Numbered from the stretch's first letter, positions 43,806 to 56,489 are shown. The stretch is DNA of 64,000 bases from Hirsutella rhossiliensis (GCF_020360975.1 NW_025408676.1:1488001-1552000); one strand, 5' to 3'. The notes: generated by a model not told the origin, from the sequence alone. Numbers and translations: made by a program.

Positions 43806-46600
43806 ATTTACTTACTTCTTTATATAGTAAAAAATACCTATACTTTATTAGTCTATCGGTAATAACGAATATACTATTATACTTAGCGTTAGTTATAGGT
43901 TCTTTTAACGGTAGTAGCTTTATAATATAATTAAAAGCTATCGAATCCTATAGTTTCTCTAGTACTAATAGCGGTTATAATTCTCTATATAGTTTATATC
44001 GTTTAGCTTTACTTTATACGTAAAGTTTATATTCTTTAATAACTTATTATACTACTTCTTTAAGCTATAGGAAGTTATATTATCGTTTAATCCGTTTTAT
44101 TATTCTTTAGATTCCTTAGTATCTATATATTAAATATTCGTATATATCTTATATAACTTTATCTCGTAATTCTAATAGTATCTAGATTTTATTTTTATAT
44201 ATTAGAACTTCTAAATATTTTATATTATATCTATTTAGTACTTTATATTCTTTTATTTATTTTAGGATCTTTTAGTATATTAAGTCGTTAGGTTATACTT
44301 TAAATATTATATTTAGCTATCGTTGCTAATAGTTCCCGTTTTTATTAATTCCTAGGAGCTATCCTTTTACTATAGGTGCCCCTATATCGTAGTTACTTCG
44401 TCGACTAAGGGTATTAGCTTAACCGTTTTCTATTTCTTTTCTATAGATTATTTCGTAGTCGAATTCTAATAAGTATTTAGCCTATTAGATCTATTATCTA
44501 TTTAACTATTATATAGTTATAAAGTATAAGATATTTTTATAATCTATATAAACCTTAACTTTATACTTACTTCTAAGAAGGTAGTATTAAAATTCCTTAA
44601 AAGCTTAAATAATTATAAGGAATTCTTTATCGTAGATAAGGTAATTAAGTTCTACGCTATATAGCTTCTTTAAATAGAATATAATTAGTCGTAGTCTTCC
44701 TTTATTATCTTTTTATCCGATTTATACTCTTAGAGTAAAGTCTAATATATTAGTTTTAAGTTTAATTTATCGTTCTAAATCGAAGGTAGTTAAGACTAGT
44801 TCTTATATAATTATAGTTTTAATATATTTAAAAGCTTCGTTAGCTTTATTATCCTATATAAATTCTTTTTCCTTCTTTATTAAGTCGTATAGTAGTACTA
44901 TAATCTTTCTAAAATCTTTAATAAATCGTTAGTAGTAATTTATAAATCCTAGGAAACTTTATACGTCCTTAACGTTCTTTAGCGTTAGCTATTTTTTAAC
45001 TAAGTTAATCTTATCTTATTATATTTATATCTCTCTTAATAAGATCGTATATCTAAGGAAGTCTACTTCCTATATATAGAACTTACTTTTCTTTAGTTTA
45101 ACTAATAACTTTATATTCTAAAGTACGTAGAGTACCTTATAGACTTATTCTTTATATTCTTCTAGGGTATTTAAGAAGATTAAGATATTATCTAAGTATA
45201 TTACTATAAAGATATCTAAGTATTTATATAGGATATTATTAATTATCTATTAAAAGGTAGCTAGTATATTTATAAGTCTAAATAGTATTACTAGATATTC
45301 GAATAGTCCGAATTTCGTTCTAAAAGCTATTATTTATTCGCGTCCCTTTTTTATACGTATTAAGTTATAGGCGCCTTTAAGGTCGAGGGCTATAAACTAT
45401 TTTTTACTATATAGTCGATCTTATAGTTCCGATATAAGCGGTAATAGTATTTAGTCCTTTATTATAATATCGTTTAAGCGTCTATAATTAATAACTAATT
45501 ATAGCTTACCGTTTTTCTTTAAAATAAATATAACTAGGTAGCTTACTTTAGATATTAACGTTTATATATATCCTTTTTATAGATTCTTATTAAGGTAGTC
45601 GCGTAGCGTTTATAGTTATTTTTTATTTAAGTTATAGATCTTATAGAACATTAGCGTTATTTTATCCTTAAGATAAATTTCGTAGTCCTATTAGCTATAT
45701 TTAGGTAACCCTATCTTAAGTTCTTCCTTAAAGAGTTTATTATATTTTTAGTATTCCTAAGGGACGTTTTTTATTCTATTTTATAGGCTTTATTCTTTCT
45801 TTTAAGAGCTAGTTTCTTTTAACTTAAGCTCTTTATTAATTTATTTAAGGTCTTTCCTTAAAGTAGTAATAACTCTTTAGATCTTTATATTATATCCTTT
45901 ATTTTATTTATATTAGATACTAGGTTATATAGCTATATTAGTTAGTATATAGGTCTTATTAGTCGATTTTATTATATCCGCTAGTTTAGTTATTATTTTC
46001 GTTTATATCGCTAAAGCTTATAATAATTTACTTAAATAGTTATCCCTTTTATCCTATTTAGTAGCTAAATTATTATAAAATTTTACTTTCTCCTAAATCT
46101 ACTAGTCCTAGAAACTTATATCTTCGTTTTAATATAGCTAGCTAGTTTTCTAGTTAATTAATAGGTTGCTCTCCTATAGCTATAGAAGCCTTAATATAAG
46201 GTCGTATTCTTTAATATCTATAATATTAAAGTTAACTCGTTTATCGTAGCCTTAAATATTAATATTAAGGTAATTAATCTCTATATTAATAATTCCGTTA
46301 TTATAGTTAAAGGCCTCTCCTTTAATATTTATAAGTTTATATAGATCTTTCTTATATCTCTATATAAGTTAGTAACGATTAACGACTTTAAGTAAAATAT
46401 AATTACCTATTACGCTATAGTCTAAAAGTATATATATATAATATCCCGCGATTTAGATATCTAATACTATTTAGTTACTATAGCTTACTATTACTATATA
46501 TAAGGTCCTTAGATCTTATTATATTATACTAGTCTATAGCCCTTTTATAGATAGCGTACCTTATTTTTTACTTAGTCCTTATTCGTTTTATCTATATATT
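43806..46600 (-). pseudogene. Gypsy#1 pol remnant: protease, RT, RNase H, integrase start
   Basis: Minus-strand reading from right to left. A protease-like segment L-L-D-Y-S-V-I-G-N-Y-I lies at about 46390-46440. The RT has F-G-L-F-E-Y-L-V at about 45290-45320 and an active-site box Y-L-D-N at 45187-45198 (second Asp changed to Asn), followed by I-L-I-F-L-N-T-L-E-E. The RNase H end reads A-K-Y-L-L-E-F-D-Y-E-I at about 44455-44490. The integrase then starts and is cut by LINE-A#4 at 43805. This order, with integrase after RNase H, is Gypsy. The region is extremely TA-rich with many stops. Confidence 0.82.
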
Positions 46601-47850
46601 CTTCTTTAATTTATTACTAATATCGTTTTTTTATTCTTTTATCGCGTTAAGTTATTATTTAACTTAAGAGGCTAACTTCTTATAATTAGTTAAAGATTTC
46701 TTATTTCTCGATACTATATCGTTTATACTAAGTCGCTTTATAGTTAATTACGTAGTTTATATCGTAATTCTATTTATTTTTATACTAAAGATTAAGTTTT
46801 CGTTCTATATTTTTTTATTTTATACGTAGTTCGTCTACGTTAATTTTTCCTTAGTCGAATATAGCCTATAGCCTTTATATATATTACTAGTAATCTTTTA
46901 GTATACCGTTATATTATTTATACTATACTTATGCTTTTTTATATTTATAAACTCTATAGTTCGGGTATATATATTCGTTATAATCTTCTTTATTATATTT
47001 AATTTATTACGTAAGTCTTTAAAAGAGTAATAGTTTAGATACCTTAGAGCGAGTAGCGCTATACTATTCCTTTATTTTAGTATATTTATAGATTTTATAT
47101 ATCTCTAAAAGATATCTTATTAATAAACTATAATTATCGCGGTATTTAAGTAGTATACTATAATCGGGTTTTAATAATATAACTTAGTCGTTTAGGTAGC
47201 GTTAATCGATTTTCTAGTAGTCTAGTTCTATACTTAGGTAGGGTTTTAAAAGTACTTATCTTTCGAACTTAACTAAGAAGGCGTTATATTATACCTTTAT
47301 CTAGAAATATATTATATAATTTAGGTAGACGTATAATATCTATAAAATATACTTATAGTACTTATAAGTAAGTAATATTTATAGATTATCTTTAAATTCT
47401 CTTTATAGTTACTATTCTTATTATAGAGCTATAAAGGTATTAACTATAGCGATAGCTATACTATAGTCTCCTCTACGTAGTACCGGTTAATATCGAATTA
47501 ATATAGCTTATTAGTTTTCTATAAGAATTTAAGGTATTTATTAGGTTCTAATTTTAAGTATTTTTTTAAATTCTTTAAAGTATAGAGCGTATTCTCTAAT
47601 CGTAGTATTTTCCCTTAGTAACGAGGGTAGTAGTATAAGTTCGTTCTTATCTTCTATTTCTCTAAGTATTTCTTATTCTTTAAAGCTTATATCGTCGATA
47701 CTTTATTATTCCTCTTTAAGTTATTATCTAAGTTTTATAAGTATAAAGGCTATATCTATATCTTCTTTATTATATTACTTATAGACTACTTATTATTATT
47801 ATCGATTTTTATTTATATATTCTCTTAGAATCGTTTACCGTTTTTCTTAA
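46600..47850 (-). mobile_element. Gypsy#1 gag-pol linker, heavily RIP-mutated
   Basis: Continuous with the Gypsy#1 internal region on both sides. It is nearly devoid of CA and TG, and I can name no domain in it with confidence. The part at 47630-47850 recurs on the plus strand at about 50090-50323. Confidence 0.65.
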
Positions 47851-48960
47851 TCTAGTTTTAGGAGACTCCTTTAAAATAAGGGTATTCTAGTTCTATAAAT
47901 TTAACTTATTTCTATATTTTAAGATCCCTTTATTATATTAATATAAGGGTCTTCTTTAATAGCTTTAAGAACTATCTAATACTATTTTTATCGCTTAAGT
48001 ATACTATATATTTATCGTCGTAGTATATAGTCTAACTAAGGAGTTTATACTTTAGTTCCTATCTATTAATAGTATTTAAGTATTTCTTACCTTTTAAGGC
48101 TAGTACCTAATAGGTTTTCTTCTCCTTATAAGGTTATCTATATTCTTTAAAGTAATATCTAAGTTTCCTATAGTTAAAATACTTTCTTTTACTTTTTTAT
48201 ATTACGTTTAGGTCTATCTTACTTAAGTTAGTTATATAGGTATAGGTAATAGGAATTTCGCGCTTTTTTTTATAGTTAGCGCGTTAGTTAAAGTTATTCT
48301 TATAAGAAGGGTTTTAGTTTCCTCTTTTTTATTTCTTTTCTTAGCGTCGCGTATACTATCTATCGTCGATTTATACTACTATAGTAATATAGTCTAAGAG
48401 GTTATTAGGTCGATTTTCCTTATAGAGTTTATCCTTAACTTCTTTTTTAAGCCTATTATAGAATCGTAATATAAGAGGTTTATTATCTTAATTAAGCTTT
48501 AAGGTAACTTATCGGAACTTTATAGTATAATCCGATACTAAGATCCTTTATTAGAGTTTTTAAAGTTTTTATTTAGCTTCTTATTCCTTATTAGTTATTT
48601 TAAATACTTTTATAATAGCTTCTTTAAATCCTTAGAAACTAATAAAGACTTTATCTATCTCGTTATCTTATTATACTAGTTAGTTATTAAGAAAGTCCCT
48701 TATAATAGGTCTAAACTAAGTAAGTGCCGTTCTAAATAAATAATTTCCTACGTAGAGTACCTTTTCGACTAAGTCTAAGAGTTTAGTAAGGTAAAACCGG
48801 TAGTAGGCCTTAAGTTAGGTAAGAAAGTCTCGAAGTATACTATAAGTACCGTCGAATAGTCCTAGCTATTTTAGTTTAACTACTTTTCTAAGGTCCCTAA
48901 CTTATCTATTACCTCCTTTATTCCTAAGTAACTATACCTCTTATTAAAGGGTAATAATCT
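47850..48960 (-). pseudogene. Gypsy#1 gag remnant
   Basis: The minus strand gives a Ty3/Gypsy gag, clearest between about 48420 and 48870: a stretch like L-T-Q-L-K-A-Y-Y-Q-F-Y, then K-V-F-Y-V-G-N-Y-L-S, then F-x-P-I-I-R-D-Y-L, and V-S-D-Y-T-I-K-F-R before L-I-L-R-F-Y-N-R-L-K. These are typical of the retrotransposon gag domain of fungal Gypsy elements. The gag-protease linker with the expected zinc knuckle lies at about 47850-48250, unreadable in detail. Copies of the same gag are at 49539-50323 (plus) and 53257-54422 (minus). Confidence 0.82.
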
Positions 48961-49088
48961 CGCGTATTATATCCTAAGGCGATATAGTAGCTCTACAGTT
49001 AGTTAATCTAGTTTACTATATAGGTATATTAATAGTTACGATATTACTTAAAGTAACGCGGTATTATACTAAATAAGAGCTTTTAATA

Positions 49089-49538
49089 TATAACGACCGG
49101 TATTATTCCTAAGGGATAACCCTATTAAGGGGTTTATATTAATAGATATAATAGGGCGTGGTCTAAGTAATAATAAGTATATTACGTTAGTAATAAGTTA
49201 GAGGTTATAGACTATAGACTATAACTAAGTAATTAGAATTAAAGATAGAATCGTAATAAAGATCTATATTAAAAGCTAGAGAGCTATCTATTTAAAGGAG
49301 TAAAAGTAGGTAGCTATATATACCTATAGAGACTATCCTTAGATTATAGGCCTAGCTATAATCCCTAACATTAGATCGTATAGAGCGTAGTAATCCTATT
49401 AATCTTAGATTACTTAGATCTCTATAATCCCCTCGATCCTATATCTATTAGATAGTCGTGCTAACTATTTATCCGTTAGACTATATTACGTGCTTAACGC
49501 GGTCGACCGTTAGCGGCCTAGTAGCCGTGGTCGTAATA
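49089..49538 (-). repeat. Gypsy#1 5' LTR
   Basis: A 450-bp LTR whose ends are near-inverted repeats (TATAACGACC and GGTCGTAATA), consistent with an original TGTTACGACC…GGTCGTTACA-like pair. The gag of Gypsy#1 lies to its left on the minus strand, which makes this the upstream LTR. It has a short deletion relative to 1-446 (near 49267). Right of it begins a Gypsy gag fragment in the opposite orientation. Confidence 0.9.
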
Positions 49539-50323
49539 CTAATAACCTCTTAAACTATATTACTATAGTAGTATAAATCGACGATAGATAGTATATATAA
49601 CGCTAAGAAAAGAAATAAGTAAAAGGAAACTAAAACCCTTCTTATAAAAATAACTTTAGCTAATATATTAACTATAAGAAAAAGCGCGAAATATAAATAG
49701 CTTAAGTATATATAATAAATCTTAGACTAATAGATTTAAGTATAATATAAAAAGGTAAAGGAAAGTGTTCTAACTATAGGAAACTTAGATATTACTTTAA
49801 AGAATATAGATAACCTTATAAGGAGAAGAAAACCTACTAAGTACTAGCCTTAAAAGGTAAGAAATACCTAAATACTACTAATAAATAAGAACTAAAGTAT
49901 AAACTCCTTAGTTAGACTATATATTATAACGACGAATATATAGTATAATTAAGCGATAAGAATAGTACTAAATAGTTCTTAAAGCTATTAAAGAAAACCC
50001 TTATAATAATATAATAAAGGGATCTTAAAATATAAAAATAAGTTAAATTTATAGAACTAAAATACCCTTATCTTAAAAGAGTCTCTTAAGACTAAATTAA
50101 GAAGAATAGTAAACGATTTTAAGAAGATATATAAAATAAAAATCGATAATAACGATAGGTAGTCTATAAATAATATAATAAAAAAGATATAAATATAGCC
50201 CTTATACTTATAAAACTTAGATAATAACTTAAAAAGGAATAATAAAGTATTAACGATATAAGCTTTAAAGAATAAGAAATACTTAGAGAAATAAAAGATA
50301 AGAATAAACTTATACTACTACCC
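49539..50323 (+). pseudogene. Inverted Gypsy gag fragment (plus strand)
   Basis: Reverse complement of about 47630-48415, so it contains the C-terminal part of gag in the opposite orientation to Gypsy#1. It starts abruptly at the LTR end and stops at the poly(T) of LINE-A#5. It may be an older Gypsy copy into which Gypsy#1 inserted, or part of an inverted duplication. Confidence 0.8.
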
Positions 50324-50799
50324 TTTTTTTTTTTTATATTATTACTCGTATATAGCCTCTAGGGCTATAGCGAGGCTAATAAGGGCCTAGGCCCTTATTA
50401 GCAGCCCTAGCTAGCTATAGAGCCTAGGGGCTTATAACTAATTAGGGAAAGGGTAGCTATAAAGGCAAAGATAAAGGAAAGGTTAATCTAGTTCCTCCTA
50501 CGCGGTGTTTTTCCCCCTTAAGGGCCCTAGGGCCCCTAGGTTACTCTTTTTCGAGCTACTTAGCCGTTCCTATCTCTATTTTAGCTAAGAAGGTTAATCC
50601 TATCGCTACTAAAAGCATTATTACGTCCTTTTAGCTAACTTTTCGAAACCAAGCCTAAAATACGAAAAAGGTATATGCCTAGAACCCTCGCGAATAGCGT
50701 ATTACGCCCCCCTAAGTGCAGCCTCGCGTAGCTACTAGCGGGTGCGTAATATACTGCCGAAGATAGCGAGCTAGGCTAGGTTTTCCCCTATATAGGTAG

Positions 50800-52330
50800 A
50801 AAACCCTTCCCCGCCCTCGCTAACTAATACGTACCCCCTATAAACGTAAGCTCCGGACCCGACCTAGGACCCCGGCCTAGGCCTAGGTGGGCCCTCGACC
50901 CCTTTAATATAAGGGACGAAATAAGCACCCTAGAGGCTAAGGCCCGCTTAAAAGAAGCTTTAAAAGGCTAACGCCCTCTAAGAACCTTAGAAGGGAAGCC
51001 TAAAGCCCGAGACTAAGACTAAGGCTAAGAGGATATTAAGATAGAAGATAACGAAATAAGCCTAGTACCTACCTAGGCTACTAGCCCGATCTAGCCTAGC
51101 GGGCCTAGATTAGTATCTCTTTAGGCCAGCCTATCCTTGCCTTAGGCTAGCTACTTCTAGCTAAACCAGCCCTTAAGTAGGTAAAGGGACGAAAAGGGCT
51201 GCTCTTAGTAGCCCTATTAGCCCTACGCCTACCTAGCTTATACTCTAACGCCTATAGTAATAGCAGCTAGCCCTAGCCCTAGCACCCCTTCCTAAGGGAC
51301 CGGGCCTAGGGCTTCCTTTAATAGGCCCTATAGGCCCTTAAGGAAGCCTAAAAAATCGAACCCTTTTATAAGACCCTTATAAAAGGGCTCGAAAAGGCAG
51401 CTATAGGGACCCTAGACCGCTAACAGCCCCTATAACAGCCCCCGCACTAGCCTAAGGCCACCTAGCAGCCTAAGGCTATAAAAGGAAATCTTAAAGCTAG
51501 CTCGTAGGCTAAGGTCGCTATAAAGAAGGCGCCTAAGGCCCCGGCTAAGGCCCTAGCTAAGGCCCCGGCTAAGGCCCCGGCTAGGGCCCTAGCTAAGAGG
51601 AATATAAAAGAAGACTTCTAGCTTATCCTAAAGCTAAAGAAGGGATCGCTAACGCCGACTATTAGCCCTATTACTCTTTATAACGAGCTTAATAAGGCTA
51701 TAGGGGAACTAGCTATATTAGCTCTATTAACTTCGAATAGAGGTAATATAGTTATAACGATAAAAGCCCCTTATATAGTAAAGAAACTTCTAAAGTAGCG
51801 GAATAAGTAGTCCCTATACCTTAAGAGACTGCTTATTAAATCGGCCGACCTCCCTACTAGCTAGACTAAGCTAGTAGCCCGGAGCGTCCCTAACCCCCTA
51901 GAAACCCCTATCCTCGACATCTTCGCTATAGAGGCTAAGACCTTTAGCGGGATCGATATCCTAGGGCAGCCTAGGTAGCTAGGCACCCTAGGCCTAACGT
52001 AAAAGGCAAGGTCTATTATCTTCGTAGTCCCGTTAGAGACTATAAGGGCCGAATACTAGAAAAAAGGCCTCTATATAGCAGGCCTATAGCTTTAAGTCGA
52101 GGCCTATAAGGAATATACTATACGTACGTAGTGCTATAGATGCCTTTCCTTTAGCTATAACCCCCGGACCTACCGGCAGCCTATTAGGTATGCCTTTTGC
52201 CCGGAAAAGCACCTAACTAGGGATTATAGCTGCCCTAGCTATAAGGCTAGCTAAGGGTGTTCTTACTTTAAGGTCTAATACTATAACTATATGAGAACAC
52301 CTTATAACTAATAAAGGGTAATATAGAGTT
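50800..52330 (+). pseudogene. LINE-A#5 ORF1 remnant
   Basis: The plus strand gives R-D-E-I-S-T-L-E-A near 50910. A Lys/Ala/Pro repeat follows (about five 12-bp units, 51535-51600). A conserved middle contains L-V-A-R-S-V-P-N-P-L-E and F-S-G-I-D-I-L-G (about 51870-51965), and a zinc-knuckle end has C-Y-R-C-L-S-F and C-P-E-K-H-L-T-R (about 52130-52260). The knuckle Cys are mostly intact. The C run that is 13 or 14 long in three other copies is only four here (near 50896). Confidence 0.8.
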
Positions 52331-52399
52331 TATAAGGGAATAACTAATACTTAATAGCCTTAGCCCCCTTACGCCTATAAGGCCCCTAAAGCCCCCTAG

Positions 52400-53220
52400 G
52401 TCCCCTAGGCCTAACTACGACCCTATTAGTATTATATAGTATAATACTAATAGGTAGGAAATAGCTAACCTATCGATCCTAGAGTAGGCCTTAGAAATAA
52501 GAGCGGACCTTATCTTATTATAAGAGCCTTACCTCTATAAGATCGATAATAGCTATATCCCTATATAGCATCCGGCCTATAACGTTATAACCCCTATCCC
52601 CTCTACCGACTTTCCTAAGCTCGATAGGAGGCCTAGGGTTATAGCTTATAAGAGGAAGGAAGCCTAGATAGTAGCTAGCCCTAGCTTCGACCTCTTTACG
52701 ATCCTGATATATAGGCTATAAGGGTAGAAGGCGCCGAGCCGTTTACCCTTATTAACCTATATAACGAAAAAGAGGCTAAAGGGCCCTAGCTAGCTAAGGC
52801 CGGCAAGGGCCCCTTACGATAGAAAGGCTGCTACTAATAGCCTAGCTCCTATAGCAGCCCTTTCTATTAGTAGGGGACTTTAACCTATACTACCCCTAGT
52901 AGAACCCGTTAATAGAATCCTCTAAGGCCTATAAGGTAGAAGCCCTTATTAGCTAGCTCGACCGCTATAAGGCCTCCTTACTAACGGACCTTACGGTAGC
53001 TATAGAAGGTACCTACTAAAGGGAAGGCTTAAAAGGGACCTCGGTTATAGACATTACTTTCTATAGCCCCTTTAAGTAACTAACCTAGGCTAACTTCCGC
53101 TTCTTAGAGGCTACGGGCTTAGACTATAAGCCTATAGCCTTTAAAGCTAGCTTAAGGGGCCCTAATAGGCCCTTATTAGCTAGGCCTACTACCTATAACT
53201 ATAGGAAAGTAAACTAAAAG
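52400..53220 (+). pseudogene. LINE-A#5 endonuclease (EEP) domain remnant
   Basis: The plus strand shows the start of the domain intact in order: I-I-x-Y-N-T-N-R, then L-I-L-L-Q-E-P-Y-L-Y with the metal-binding Glu, I-P-I-x-H-P-A-Y, and V-I-T-P-I-P-S-T-D-F. Later it has L-V-G-D-F-N-L-Y-Y-P at about 52862-52895 and V-I-D-I-T-F-Y-S near 53045-53065. The enzyme would nick target DNA. Stops are at Gln positions. It is the only plus-strand copy of the complete domain in the window. Confidence 0.83.
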
Positions 53221-53256
53221 GCCTTCTCGGAATACCTAGCTAAGAAGGAATAGGAA

Positions 53257-54422
53257 GATCCCTTCGTTATATTATTATAAGGGTCTTCTTTAGTAGCTTT
53301 AAGAACTATCTAATACCGTTCTTATCGCTTAAGTATACTATATATTTATTATTATAGTATATAGTTTAATTAAGGAGTTTATACTTTAGTTCTTATTTAT
53401 TAGTAGCGTTTAAGTATTTCTTACCTTCTAGGGCTAGTACCTAGTAGGTTTTCTTCTCCTTATAAGGTTATTTATATTCTTTAAAGTAATATCTAAGTTT
53501 CCTATAATTAAAATACTTTCCTTTACTTTTTTATATTATATTTAGATCTATCTTACCTAGGTTAGTTATATAGGTATAGGTAATAGGAGTTTCGCGCTTC
53601 TTTTTATAGTTAGCGCGTTAGTTAAAGTTATTCCTATAAAAAGGGTTCTAGTTTCCTCTTCCTTATTTCTTTTCTTAGTATTATATATACTATCTATCGT
53701 CGATTTATACTACTATAGCGATATAGTTTAAGAGGCCGTTAGGTCGATCTTCTTTATAGAGTTTATCCTTAACTTCTTCCTTAAGTCTATTATAGAATCG
53801 TAATATAAGGGGTTCGTCGTCCTATTTAAGTTTTAAGGTAACTTAACGGAATTTAATAGTATAGTCCGATACTAAGGTCTTTTATCGGAGTTCTTAAAGT
53901 TTCTATTTAGCTTCTTATTCTTCGTTAGTTATTTTAAATACCTTAGTAATAGCTTCTTTAAATCCTTAGAAACTAATAAAGACTTTATCTATTTCGCTAT
54001 TTTATTATACTAGTTAGTTATCGAGATAGTCCCTTATAATAGGTCTAAACTAAGTAAGTACCGTTCTAGATAAATAATTTCCTACGTAGAATACCTTTTT
54101 AACTAAGTTTAAAAGTTTTATTAGGTAAAACTAATAGTAGGCCTTAAGTTAAGTAAGAAAGTCTTAAAGAGTACTATAAGTACTATTAAATAGTCCTAGC
54201 TACTTTAGTTTAACTACTTCTCTAAGGTCTTTAACTTATCTATTACCTCCTCTATTCCTAAGTAACTATACCTTATATTAAAGGGCGATAATTTCGCATA
54301 TTATATCCTAAGGCGATATAGTAGCTCTAGAGTTAGTTAATCTAGTTTACTATATAGGTATATTAATAGTTATAATATTACTTAGAGTAACGCGGTATTA
54401 TATTAAATAAAAGCTTTTAACG
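53257..54422 (-). pseudogene. Gypsy#3 gag fragment
   Basis: Minus-strand Gypsy gag collinear with 47920-49088, ending at the LTR 54423. It reads the same capsid motifs (K-A-Y-Y-Q-F-Y; V-F-Y-V-G-N-Y-L-S; V-S-D-Y-T-I-K-F). The part left of 53257 is missing, replaced by LINE-A#5. It represents a second Gypsy copy in the same orientation as Gypsy#1. Confidence 0.82.
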
Positions 54423-54902
54423 TATAACGACCGGTATTATTCCTAAGGGATAAACCTATCGAGGGGTTTATATTAGTAGATATAATAGGGTATAGTCTAA
54501 GCAATAATATATATATTACGTTAGTAATAAGTTAAAGGTTATAGACTATAGACTATAACTAAGTAATTAAGTAATTAGAATTAGAGATAAGATTATAATA
54601 GAGATCGTAATAATTATATTAAAAGCTATCGAGCTATCTATCTAAAGGAGTATTCTATTCCTTCCTTATATATCTTAAGAGCTTCTTTAGATCGCCGAGA
54701 GCACTAGGTAATCCCGTCGCTTAGGAGCGCTAGGGCGCTAGAGCGATCCTACGATCTTAGCCGTAGAGCGTTAAAGCGCTAGAGTAACCCGTCGCTCTAA
54801 ACTTAATTAGCCCGTCGGTCTATTTAATATTCCTTACTCCCTACGTTACGTATCCTCGTAATATATACTAGTCCCGCGGTTTACTAGACCGTGGTCGTAA
54901 TA
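54423..54902 (-). repeat. Gypsy LTR with a replaced right half
   Basis: The left 228 bp match the other Gypsy LTRs. From 54652 onward the sequence differs completely (GC-richer, with repeated GCGCTAG-type words) until the last bases, which again read GTGGTCGTAATA. For a minus-strand element the replaced part is U3, the promoter half. It is 480 bp long versus 450 and about 471 for the others. This is a recombinant or variant LTR. Confidence 0.8.
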
Positions 54903-55993
54903 CTGCTCCTTCTACGAGATAGGCCTAGAAAATAGGCCTAGTAAGGCATACTACGAGAACCTAGGGCCCTCTATCGAAGTAGCCGATATAGAGCTATTTA
55001 TAATACTAAGGGTCTTAAAGGACCTAGCTAAGAAGCCTCGGCCTTTAAAGTCTAGCCCCCTTAACCCCCCTATAAAGGCTTATATCTTTATAGATAGCTA
55101 AGCCGCTATACGAAAGGTTAAGGGCTACTTAGACCTCGCTATATATATTAAAAGGCTCTTAATAAGCCTAGAGGCCTTCTATAATATACGGCTATACTAG
55201 TGCCCTAGCTACCTAGGGATCTTTAGTAATAAGCTAACCGACTAGCTAGCTAAGAGAGGCCTAGGGGCCCCTATATAAGGGACCCCTATAGTCTTTATTA
55301 GCTACTTATAAAGAAAGGTCTAATAAGCCGCTAAGGACTACTAGAAAAGCCTCTAGGCTGCCGAGGCAGCTAAAGGCCCTAAGGCTAAAGGCTTAGGTAA
55401 GTACTATACGTTTATTTAAAAGACCCCCCGCTTAGCCTTTAGCCTAGAAAAGGACCTTATAAGAAGGCCTAGGCCGACCCTTTTAGCCTACTACTAACTT
55501 CTCCTTAGGGCCGGCTTCCTATTATCCTTCTTAAAGAGGGTTAATAAGGTAGACCGAGACGACTACCGCTACGGCTAAGGAAGGCATACGACTAGGCACC
55601 TTATCCTAAGGTGCCCGAACTATAGGAGGGAAAGAGAGGTCCTTTACCGGGCCTCGAAGGGATAGAAGGAGGCCCTTAGCCTACCTTTTCTCTATAGTAC
55701 TAAGGAAGGAAGGGAAGCCCTTCTAACCTTCTTAGCTAAAATAAAGATAGGAACGGCTAAGTAGCTCGAAAAAGAGTAACCTAGGGGCCCTAGGGCCCTT
55801 AGGGGGGAAAAACACCGCGTAGGAGGAACTAGATTAACCTTTCCTTTATCGTTGCCTTTATAGCTACCCTCTCTTTAATTAGTAATAAGCCCCCGGGCTC
55901 TATAGCTAGCTAGGACTACTAATAAGGGCCTAGGCCCTTATTAGCCTCGCTATAGCCCTAGAGGCTATATACGAGTAATAATATAAAAAAAAA
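54903..55993 (+). mobile_element. LINE-A#6, 5'-truncated
   Basis: A 1.1-kb plus-strand LINE-A piece that starts inside the RNase H (C-S-F-Y-E-I-G-L-E-N) and ends in poly(A) at 55985-55993. The 3' palindrome near 55919-55946 carries paired changes that keep it self-complementary. It lies exactly between a Gypsy LTR end and a Gypsy integrase fragment. I see no target duplication. It is more RIP-mutated than #3. Confidence 0.9.
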
Positions 55994-56362
55994 GTAAAAC
56001 TAGCAATACTATAAGTAGATTAGCTATAAAATTATAAAAAGAAATATAATAAGAACTTTAATTTATTAAAGAATAAATATCTACTTACTATAATTAGAAA
56101 AGATTATAAGGACTAATCTTTTAAGAGAGATATATAGTCTACTTTATATAATAAAATATTAAAATAAAATAACTAAGTAATAAATTAGATTTTAAGAAAC
56201 TTAGACTATTTAAGGTTAAGAAAATAATTTTAAAAGTTAACTATAAACTTTCGCTACTAATAATAATATATATATACCTAATATTTTATATCTTATTATT
56301 AAAACTAGTACTATAAATACTAAACTATAGGAAAAAATTAAAGTTAATAAGAATTAAGAGTA

Positions 56363-56485
56363 TAAAGTAAAATAAATATTAAATATAAGAAAATAAGGTT
56401 AGTAATAAGAATACCTTATTAAGTAAAAGGGATATAAACTAGAAGAAAATACCTAGGAACTACTTAAGTACTTAACTTATTATAG
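56363..56485 (+). pseudogene. Chromodomain, Gypsy#2 copy
   Basis: Same domain as at 35270-35400, here more mutated: Y-K-V-K-I-N-I-K-Y-K in place of the V-E-Q-I-L start, then Y-L-I-K and K-G-Y with TAA/TAG at Gln and Trp positions, and N-T near the end. It supports the chromovirus assignment of the family. Confidence 0.7.
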
Positions 56486-56489
56486 CTCT

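Larger units (their letters stand above)
50324..53256 (-). mobile_element. LINE-A#5 with inverted 5' segment
   Basis: The left 270 bp (50324-50595) are the LINE-A 3' end on the minus strand with poly(T) and the palindrome. Then come about 20 unmatched bases (50596-50615), and then the LINE-A 5' end in plus orientation, running from the leader through ORF1 and the endonuclease to about 53256. The junction of an inverted 5' part with a short sense 3' part is the pattern produced by twin priming in L1 elements. I see no clear target duplication, because the left and right flanks are two oppositely oriented gag pieces. Confidence 0.85.
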
